Shown piece by piece: positions 7,616 through 14,289 of a DNA stretch of 14,289 nucleotides. The position numbers and the translations under genes were made by a program. Below the pieces are notes generated by a model. The model did not search any database, had not been told where the DNA came from, and was given only the letters and a program-made list of their open reading frames with translations. Position 1 is the stretch's first letter; each line of letters opens with the position of its first letter. The DNA comes from JAWKHR01 sp041394725 (GTDB lineage Bacteria; Acidobacteriota; Vicinamibacteria; Vicinamibacterales; SCN-69-37): contig JAWKHR010000086.1 in the NCBI GenBank assembly GCA_041394725.1, forward strand, positions 1 to 14,289. Reading direction: 5' to 3'.

Positions 7616-8301
7616 TCGACGCGGTGCTGGCGGGACTGGCGCTCGGGGCCGTCGGGAGCGCGCACTGCATGGCGATGTGCGGCCCGCTGGTCGCGGTGGC
7701 GCAGCCGCGCGAGGCGGCCGGCGCCGCGCGCTACCACCTCGGGCGCACGCTCGCCTACGCGGGGCTCGGCCTGGTCGCCGGCCTCACCGGCGGCCTCGTC
7801 GCCTCGGCGGGCTTCAGCCGGCCGCTCGCGATCGTCGCGGGCCTCGTGCTGCTCGGCCAGGCGGCCGTGTCCGCCGGGCTCCTGCGGCGCCTCGGACCGC
7901 ACCTGGGCATCGCCCGCCGGCTGACCGCCTGGATCGGACGCGCCGGCGCCTGGGTGCGTCGCCACCAGCGCACGCTCGGCGCCGCCGGGCCGGTGGCGAT
8001 GGGCGCGCTGAACGGCCTGCTCCCCTGCGGCCTCGTCTATGCCGCGCTGGCCGCCGCGGTGGGCCTCGGCCGCGTCGCCGACGGCACGACGTTCATGATT
8101 GCGTTCGGTGTCGGCACGACGCCCGCCCTGGCCCTGGCGGCCGGATCCGCCGGCCGCCTGGCCGCGCGGCTGCCGCGGGCGGTCCGGCGCGCCGCGCCGG
8201 TGGCCCTGGCGATCGTCGCGGTGCTGCTCATCGCGCGAGGCCTCCGGGCGCCGGCGGGCGACTCCCGAGCCCAGGCGCCCGCCGCTTCACACCTGCACTG
8301 A
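7612..8301 (+). CDS. Sulfite exporter TauE/SafE-like (DsbD_2) membrane protein, probable copper/redox assembly factor
   Basis: This 229-aa polytopic protein has about six hydrophobic segments. It has the DsbD_2-type cysteine motifs HCMAMCGP (C19, C23) near the start and NGLLPCG (C139) in the middle, the paired cysteines of the CcdA/DsbD-like transmembrane family (PF13386). Members commonly sit at the end of cbb3 operons and are annotated as sulfite exporters, although a role in copper or thiol delivery to the oxidase fits better; this is inference. The ATG overlaps the ccoH stop by 4 bases, so it is the last gene of the operon. The C-terminal tail (about 205-229) ends in ASHLH, a possible weak metal-binding end. 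Confidence 0.83.
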   Translation: MIDAVLAGLALGAVGSAHCMAMCGPLVAVAQPREAAGAARYHLGRTLAYAGLGLVAGLTGGLVASAGFSRPLAIVAGLVLLGQAAVSAGLLRRLGPHLGIARRLTAWIGRAGAWVRRHQRTLGAAGPVAMGALNGLLPCGLVYAALAAAVGLGRVADGTTFMIAFGVGTTPALALAAGSAGRLAARLPRAVRRAAPVALAIVAVLLIARGLRAPAGDSRAQAPAASHLH

Positions 8302-8309
8302 CGCGGCGT

Positions 8310-8334
8310 CCGGCCCGGCCGGCGACAGCTCCGG

Positions 8335-8344
<10 letters not shown>
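8310..8344. terminator. Possible hairpins between convergent operons
   Basis: Two GC-rich inverted repeats lie between the + operon end (8301) and the - regulator end (8335): CCGGCC-C-GGCCGG at 8310-8322 and CCGGCT-AC-AGCCGG at 8331-8344, the latter spanning the regulator's stop codon. Neither is followed by a T-run on either strand, so they are not classical Rho-independent terminators. They could still act as bidirectional end structures. Confidence 0.3.
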
Positions 8345-9407
<1,063 letters not shown>

Positions 9408-9411
<4 letters not shown>

Positions 9412-9647
9412 GGCTGGCGCTCCTCGCCGACGGCCACCACGCGGATCCCGGGGTTGACGCGACGCAGCACGCCCTCGACGCCAATCTGGAGCGTCATGTG
9501 GGCGCTGGGACAATCGGAGCAGGCGCCCGTCAGGCGGACGCGAGCCACGTTGCCGTCGAGCGACACGAGTTCGATGTCTCCGCCGTCGGCATTGAGGGCG
9601 GGCCTGATCCGTTCGAGCATCGACTCGACCGCCTCGATCATCGTCAT
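9408..9647 (-). CDS. NifU C-terminal (Nfu) domain iron-sulfur carrier protein
   Basis: This 79-aa soluble protein is a stand-alone Nfu domain: the RPALNADGGDIELV signature (15-28) is followed by the cluster-binding CxxC at C43/C46 in ACSDCPSAHMTL. Nfu proteins bind an Fe-S cluster between two subunits and hand it to target proteins. There is no NifU N-terminal scaffold, NifS or suf gene nearby. It is instead the first gene of a two-gene unit with a sigma-54 activator, overlapping it by 4 bases. The start is uncertain: the ATG at 9647 has no ribosome site and would lie 2 bases after the predicted transcription start (leaderless). An ATG at 9620 (MLERIRPAL) has GAGG upstream, gives 70 aa and keeps the whole domain. 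Function as a general Fe-S carrier or as a dedicated partner of the regulator is open. Confidence 0.9.
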
Positions 9648-9659
9648 GGCCGGTGCCAG

Positions 9660-9676
9660 AGCACGCCTCGTGCCAG
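9660..9676 (-). promoter_or_regulatory. Predicted sigma-54 promoter of the nfu-activator pair
   Basis: On the - strand the site reads CTGGCACGAGGCGTGCT, matching the consensus YTGGCACGRNNNTTGCW at every defined position except one (G for the first T of TTGC). The GG and GC have the correct 10-base gap. Transcription would start near 9649, just upstream of the nfu-like ATG at 9647. A sigma-54 activator encoded downstream suggests self-regulation. A second TGGCAC follows 16 bases downstream without a matching -12 element. Confidence 0.6.
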
Positions 9677-9693
9677 ATCTCCGGCAGCGGAAA

Positions 9694-9711
9694 GTGCCGG
9701 GAATCCGGCAC
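9694..9711. repeat. Perfect inverted repeat, candidate regulator-binding site
   Basis: GTGCCGG-GAAT-CCGGCAC is a perfect 7-base inverted repeat with a 4-base centre. On the - strand it begins 18 bases upstream of the sigma-54 -24 element, centred near -53 from the predicted start. A Fis-type HTH dimer would bind such dyad DNA, though activator sites usually lie at about -80 to -150. It could also regulate the divergent glycosidase gene, or simply be a hairpin. Confidence 0.4.
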
Positions 9712-9843
9712 GCCGCTCGTCACGCCGCGCGAAAGCCCGCGCGGGCGGGGGGACTTTCCCTCCCGCGCCCGGAACGGCGCGCCGATCGGGGTTACGATGC
9801 GCGGGACGCCCGCGAGCGAGGGCGGCCGGACTGGAGGGCACGG

Positions 9844-12800
9844 GTGAGACGAGTCTCGCGGGATCTGGCGGTCGGGCTGGCCCTGCTCGCCTGCCTCTAC
9901 GCTCCCGCCCGAAGCCAGCAGCCGCCCGAGTGGGAGAACCCGTACGTCAACCAGATCAACCGCGAGCCCGCGCACGCCACCTTCTTCGGATTCGAGTCGG
10001 CGGACCTGGCACTCGGCCGCGCGAAGGAACGCTCGGCGTTCTTCCAGTCGCTCGACGGCCCCTGGAAGTTCCACTGGGTCGAGAAGCCGGCCGACAAGCC
10101 CGAGGGATTCCACCGGACCGACTTCGACGACGCGGCCTGGGGCACGATTCCGGTGCCGGGGAACTGGGAGGTCAACGGCTACGGCTATCCCATCTACCTG
10201 AACCAGCCCTACGCCTTCGAGAAGAACCCGCCGTTCATCCAGCGGAGCTTCAACCCGGTCGGATCCTACCGGCGCCATCTGACCATCCCCGCCTCCTGGT
10301 CGGGCCGGCGGGTGTTCCTGCACTTCGGCGCGGTCAACTCGGCGTTCTACCTCTGGGTGAACGGGCAGCGGGTCGGATACAGCGAGGACAGCAAGCTGCC
10401 CGCCGAGTTCGACGTCACCGACGTCGTCCGGCCGGGCGACAACCTGATCGCGCTCGAGGTCTACCGCTTCAGCGACGGCAGCTACCTCGAGTGCCAGGAC
10501 TTCTGGCGGATCGCCGGCATCGAGCGGAGCGTCTGGGCGTTCGCCACGCCGCAGGTCCGGCTGCGCGACGTGGACGTGAGCGCGTGGCTCGACCCGGCCT
10601 ACCGCGACGGCACGCTGGACGTCCGCGCCACGGTGCGCAACCACACCGCGCAGGCGACGACGAACGCGCGGCTGACCGCGGAACTGCTCGATGCGGATGG
10701 CACGCCGGTCGCCGGCCTCCGGACGTCGGCGCTCGGCGTTCGGGTGGACGCGGGAACGGAGGCCGTCACCGAACTGCGGCTGGCCGTGCCGACCCCCGCG
10801 CACTGGACGGCCGAGACGCCGGTCCTCTACCAGGTGCGCCTGACCCTTGCCGATCCGGACCGAGGCAGCGTCCAGTCCACGGTCGTCCGCGTGGGCTTCC
10901 GCACCGTCGAGATCCGCGACGGGCTGCTGCGTATCAACGGCGTCCCCGTCACGATCCGCGGCGTGAACCGCCACGAGCACGACCCCGACACCGCGCGCGT
11001 GCTGAGCCACGAGCGCATGCGCGAGGACGTCCGGCTGCTCAAGGCCGCGAACATCAACGCGGTCCGCACCTCGCACTACCCGAACGACGAGTATTTCTAC
11101 GAGCTGGCGGACGAGTACGGCCTGTACCTCGTGGACGAGGCGAACATCGAGTCGCACGGGATGGGCTACGCGCCGGACGTGACGCTCGGGAACAACCCGA
11201 CGTGGCGGGACGCGCACCTCGAGCGGACGACGCGGATGGTCGAGCGGGACAAGAACCACCCGTCGGTCGTCATCTGGTCGCTCGGCAACGAGGGCGGCAA
11301 CGGCGTGAACTTCGAGGCGACCTACGACTGGATCAAGCAGCGCGACCGCACGCGCCCCGTGCAGTACGAGCGCGCGCTCCAGGAACGCAACACCGACATC
11401 ATCGTCCCGCAGTACCCGTCGTTCCGGAGCATGATCGAGTACGCGCAGGCGCACCACGACCGGCCGTACATCATGAGCGAGTACGCGCACGCGATGGGCA
11501 ACAGCGTGGGCAACTTCGCCGACTACTGGGACGTCATCGACCGCTACGACATCCTGCAGGGCGGCTTCATCTGGGACTGGGTGGACCAGGGGCTGCGGAG
11601 GCACACGCCGGACGGACGGGAGTACTTCGGCTACGGCGGCGACTTCGAGCCACCGGGCGTCCGCAACGACGGCAACTTCCTCATCAACGGCCTGATCCAG
11701 CCGGATCGGCGGCCGAATCCCCACTACTTCGAGGTCCAGCAGGTCTACCGGCCGTTCCGCGTGCACGCCGTGGACTGGGACGCCGGCACGGTCGCGATCG
11801 ACAACCGGCGCGACTTCACCTCGCTCGACGACCTGCGGTTCACCTGGGACCTGCTCGAGGACGGCCGGATGGTGAAGTCGGGCGCGATCGAGGACGTGGC
11901 CGCACCGCCGCACGGCTCGGCGCGCCTGACGATCCCGTTCCGGCCGTTCACCGCGCGCGCCGACGCGGAGTACGTCCTCCAGATCCGCGCGGTCACGCGG
12001 GACGCGACGCCGCTCGGGGAGGCGGCCGGGGCCTTCGTCGGCTTCGACGACCTGCCGCTGCCCGTCGCGCCGCGCCCGGTCGTGCGTCCGGTCGCCGGCC
12101 TCCCGGCGCTTCGACTCGCCGAGTCCCCCGATCGGATCGAGGTGCGGGGCGAGCGGTTCGCGATCGCGTTCGACCGGGCGAGCGGGCGCATCGCGGAGTG
12201 GACGTTCGACGGCTGGCCGGTCGTCGTCGAGGGGCCGCGCCCGGACTTCTGGCGGCCGCCGACCGACAACGACTTCGGCGGAAGCTGGCCGAAGAAGCTG
12301 GGCATCTGGCGCGAGGCGGGCACGGGGTTCGCCGCCACGGAGGTCACGGCGCGCACGACCGCGCCGCAGGAGCTGCGCGTGGACGTCCGCGGCACCCTGC
12401 CGGCCGGCGATTCCGCGTATGCGACGACCTATCGCATCCTCGGCAACGGCGAAGTCGAGATCGCCAGCCGGATGGTCCCCGGCGAGCCCGGCCTGCCGCG
12501 GATGCCGCGGTTCGGCACGCGGATCCTGCTGCCGGCCGGCTTCGAAGCGCTGCGCTGGTACGGCCGCGGTCCTCACGAGACCTACTGGGACCGGCAGGCC
12601 TCGGGCCGGCTCGGCGAGTTCACGTCCACGATCACGGATCGCGTTCATCCGTACGTCCGCCCGCAGGAAACCGGCAACACGACCGACGTGCGGTGGATGG
12701 CCCTCGGCCGCGCCGCGGGCGGTGGCCTGCTCGTCATCGGCGAGCCGACGGTGGACGTCGGCGCACTGCACTTCACCACGGCCGATCTCGACCCGGGCGA

Positions 12801-14109
12801 CGCGAAGGCCCGCACGCACCCCGCCGACCTCACGCCTCGGGCCACCACCGCCCTGCACGTGGACCTGCGCCAGATGGGCGTCGGCGGCACCAACTCGTGG
12901 GGCACGACGGCGCTGCCCGACTACTCGATCGAGTATCAGGAGCTGGCCTACCGCTTCCGGCTCCGCCCCTTCGGCGCCACCGACGCGGCGCCGGACGTGC
13001 TCGCGCGCGAGGTCTACGGCGCGGCCGGCCCCGATCGGATCGACACGGTCGCGTCGCTCGGGGTGCCGACGGTCGATCTCGCGCCCGACGCCGCGCGCCA
13101 GTCGGTCGTCGATCGCGAACCGGGACAGTACCTCGGGCATCCGACGACCACGCTGCTGCCCGACGGGCGGACCATCCTCGCGGTCTTTCCGAAGGGCCAC
13201 GGCGAGGGCGCCATCGTCCTCAAGCGCAGCATCGACGGCGGCCGGACCTGGAGCGACCACCTGCCCGTGCCGCGTAACTGGGAGACCTCGAAGGAGACGC
13301 CGACGATCTTCCCGCTCGTCGATCGCGCCGGCCGCCGCCGCCTCGTGCTCTTCTCGGGTCTCTACCCGATCCGCTCGTCGGTCTCGGAGAACGACGGGCG
13401 GACCTGGACGCCGCTCGAGCCCATCGGTGACTTCGGCGGCATCGTCGCGATGTCGTCCGTGGTGCGGCTCGCCGACGGGACGCACATGGCGCTCTTCCAC
13501 GACGACGGCCGGTTCCTGCGCGAGGGCGGATCGAAGGGCACGTTCACGGTCTACAAGACGATCTCGACGGATGGCGGGCTGACCTGGGGCGCGCCGGTCG
13601 CGATCGCGTCGCGGCCGGACGTGGACCTCTGCGAGCCCGGCGCGGTGCGGTCACCCGACGGCCGGCAGATCGCGGTCCTCCTGCGCGAGAACCGCCGCGC
13701 GAAGGGCGCGTTCCTCATCGTCTCGGCGGACGAGGGCCGGACGTGGAGCGCGCCGCGGGAGTTGCCGGCCGCGCTGGCGGGCGATCGCCACGTGGCGCGC
13801 TACGCGTCGGACGGGCGGCTGGTCGTGACCTTCCGCGACATGGCGGCGGGAAGCCCGACTCGGGGCGACTGGGTGGCGTGGGTGGGCACCTGGGACGATC
13901 TGGTGCAGGGGCGGAGCGGCGCGCTGCGCGTGCGGCTGATGGACAACCGCGACGACTGGGACGCGGGCTACGCCGGCCTCGAGCGCCTGCCCGACGGCAC
14001 GTTCGTCGCCACGAGCTACGGCCACTGGGCCGAGGGCCAGCCCGCCTACGTCGTCTCGGTCCGGTTCCGGCTGGACGAGCTCACGCCACCGGCGCGGCGG
14101 CGCGACTGA
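9844..14109 (+). CDS. Exported GH2 beta-galactosidase fused to a sialidase-like (BNR/Asp-box) domain
   Basis: This 1421-aa protein begins with an export signal (RRVSR, then a hydrophobic core at about 8-18; cleavage probably near residues 21-24, or lipidation at C17 after LLA). A complete LacZ-type GH2 enzyme follows (about 25-1045): sugar-binding domain, Ig-like domains, TIM barrel with acid/base E483 in SLGNEGG and nucleophile E546 in SEYAHAMGNS, and the C-terminal Bgal_small_N domain ending at YRFRLRPF (1043). A short linker leads to a sialidase-family propeller (about 1062-1415) with four Asp-boxes at 1129-1136, 1181-1188, 1241-1248 and 1294-1301; the second has Asn for Asp. The FRIP motif of classical GH33 sialidases is not seen, so activity of this half is uncertain. 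The reading frame is continuous. The GTG start is set by GGAGGG at 9833-9838. It likely removes beta-galactosyl residues, and perhaps acidic sugars, outside the cytoplasm. Confidence 0.92.
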   Translation: MRRVSRDLAVGLALLACLYAPARSQQPPEWENPYVNQINREPAHATFFGFESADLALGRAKERSAFFQSLDGPWKFHWVEKPADKPEGFHRTDFDDAAWGTIPVPGNWEVNGYGYPIYLNQPYAFEKNPPFIQRSFNPVGSYRRHLTIPASWSGRRVFLHFGAVNSAFYLWVNGQRVGYSEDSKLPAEFDVTDVVRPGDNLIALEVYRFSDGSYLECQDFWRIAGIERSVWAFATPQVRLRDVDVSAWLDPAYRDGTLDVRATVRNHTAQATTNARLTAELLDADGTPVAGLRTSALGVRVDAGTEAVTELRLAVPTPAHWTAETPVLYQVRLTLADPDRGSVQSTVVRVGFRTVEIRDGLLRINGVPVTIRGVNRHEHDPDTARVLSHERMREDVRLLKAANINAVRTSHYPNDEYFYELADEYGLYLVDEANIESHGMGYAPDVTLGNNPTWRDAHLERTTRMVERDKNHPSVVIWSLGNEGGNGVNFEATYDWIKQRDRTRPVQYERALQERNTDIIVPQYPSFRSMIEYAQAHHDRPYIMSEYAHAMGNSVGNFADYWDVIDRYDILQGGFIWDWVDQGLRRHTPDGREYFGYGGDFEPPGVRNDGNFLINGLIQPDRRPNPHYFEVQQVYRPFRVHAVDWDAGTVAIDNRRDFTSLDDLRFTWDLLEDGRMVKSGAIEDVAAPPHGSARLTIPFRPFTARADAEYVLQIRAVTRDATPLGEAAGAFVGFDDLPLPVAPRPVVRPVAGLPALRLAESPDRIEVRGERFAIAFDRASGRIAEWTFDGWPVVVEGPRPDFWRPPTDNDFGGSWPKKLGIWREAGTGFAATEVTARTTAPQELRVDVRGTLPAGDSAYATTYRILGNGEVEIASRMVPGEPGLPRMPRFGTRILLPAGFEALRWYGRGPHETYWDRQASGRLGEFTSTITDRVHPYVRPQETGNTTDVRWMALGRAAGGGLLVIGEPTVDVGALHFTTADLDPGDAKARTHPADLTPRATTALHVDLRQMGVGGTNSWGTTALPDYSIEYQELAYRFRLRPFGATDAAPDVLAREVYGAAGPDRIDTVASLGVPTVDLAPDAARQSVVDREPGQYLGHPTTTLLPDGRTILAVFPKGHGEGAIVLKRSIDGGRTWSDHLPVPRNWETSKETPTIFPLVDRAGRRRLVLFSGLYPIRSSVSENDGRTWTPLEPIGDFGGIVAMSSVVRLADGTHMALFHDDGRFLREGGSKGTFTVYKTISTDGGLTWGAPVAIASRPDVDLCEPGAVRSPDGRQIAVLLRENRRAKGAFLIVSADEGRTWSAPRELPAALAGDRHVARYASDGRLVVTFRDMAAGSPTRGDWVAWVGTWDDLVQGRSGALRVRLMDNRDDWDAGYAGLERLPDGTFVATSYGHWAEGQPAYVVSVRFRLDELTPPARRRD

Positions 14110-14115
14110 CGAGGC

Positions 14116-14289
14116 TCACGCGGCCGGCGCGGCGGCGCGAATCTCGAGTTGCAGGTCCACGCTCGCGGTGAGCGACCGCGTGACGAGGCAGGTCTCCTCC
14201 GCCTTCGTCAGGAGCCGGCGCGCCTGTTCCTCGCTCACGCCGGGCGGCATCTCGAGCGCGGCGCGGATGGTGAACGCGGTGAACCGGGT
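14116..14289 (-). CDS. OsmC/Ohr family protein, C-terminal fragment (runs off window)
   Basis: The last 57 residues are visible. They show the OsmC-family C-terminus: a strand with FTIRAALEMPPGVSEEQA, then a helix and the second redox cysteine in KAEETCLVTRSL (C at fragment position 34), then a final strand and an Ala-rich end. In this family two cysteines reduce organic or other hydroperoxides; the first cysteine lies outside the window. The gene converges on the glycosidase gene, with 6 bases between the two stop codons. Whether it is OsmC, Ohr or a YhfA-like member cannot be told from this part. Confidence 0.82.
   Translation of the reverse strand, partial: TRFTAFTIRAALEMPPGVSEEQARRLLTKAEETCLVTRSLTASVDLQLEIRAAAPAA

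Larger units (their letters stand above)
9648..9843. other. Divergent intergenic region between nfu-like gene and glycosidase gene
   Basis: This 196-base region holds the - strand sigma-54 site, the 18-base inverted repeat, a GCCCGCGCGGGC palindrome (9735-9746) and an imperfect GC-rich dyad around ACTTTCC (about 9743-9770). For the + gene, TACGAT at 9793-9798 resembles a -10 box but has no convincing -35. GGAGGG at 9833-9838 is a strong ribosome site for the GTG at 9844. No further small gene is evident. Confidence 0.5.

Noticed and set aside
9652..9657. Second TGGCAC on the - strand, just before the nfu-like ATG, as another sigma-54 site
   Set aside because: There is no GC-containing -12 element at the correct distance.
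9846..9857. GAGAC-GA-GTCTC dyad at the very start of the glycosidase gene
   Set aside because: It is only 5 bases per arm and lies inside coding sequence, so it is probably chance.

Overview
The window comes from a GC-rich bacterium with strong G/C preference at third codon positions. A CcoN-CcoO fusion, a one-heme CcoP and a large secreted glycosidase together suggest an Acidobacteriota-like organism (possibly Vicinamibacteria). That placement is an inference from gene style; there is no rRNA or marker gene here.

Region 1 (1-8301, + strand) is a compact operon for a cbb3-type (high oxygen affinity) cytochrome c oxidase and its assembly: ccoI (copper P-type ATPase), ccoS, a fused ccoNO (catalytic subunit plus membrane c-type cytochrome), ccoQ, a short one-heme ccoP, ccoG (rdxA/fixG), ccoH (fixH) and a small DsbD_2/TauE-like membrane protein. 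Most junctions overlap by 1-20 bases or are separated by a single base, so it is probably one transcript. ccoI and ccoS lead the operon instead of trailing it, as they do in the classical ccoNOQP-ccoGHIS order. A near-consensus sigma-54 (-24/-12) promoter lies 46 bases upstream of the ccoI start.

Region 2 (8335-9647, - strand) converges on the oxidase operon. It has two translationally coupled genes: a 79-aa Nfu/NifU-C-type iron-sulfur carrier and a 358-aa sigma-54 activator (AAA+ domain with GAFTGA, plus a Fis-type HTH, no receiver domain). The activator carries a four-cysteine cluster (C236, C243, C245, C252) at the end of its AAA+ domain. A 16-of-17 match to the sigma-54 promoter consensus lies directly upstream of this pair. 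The main hypothesis from the window is that the Nfu protein and the Cys-cluster activator form an Fe-S/redox-sensing, self-regulating module that drives the adjacent cbb3 operon through sigma-54. The motifs are visible; the regulatory link is inferred.

Region 3 (9648-9843) is a divergent intergenic segment with a perfect inverted repeat. Region 4 (9844-14109, + strand) is one exported 1421-aa protein joining a complete GH2 beta-galactosidase to a C-terminal sialidase-like beta-propeller with four Asp-boxes. Region 5 (14116-14289, - strand) is the C-terminal end of an OsmC/Ohr-family peroxidase-like protein that runs off the window.

No tRNA, rRNA, insertion sequence or CRISPR array was seen.
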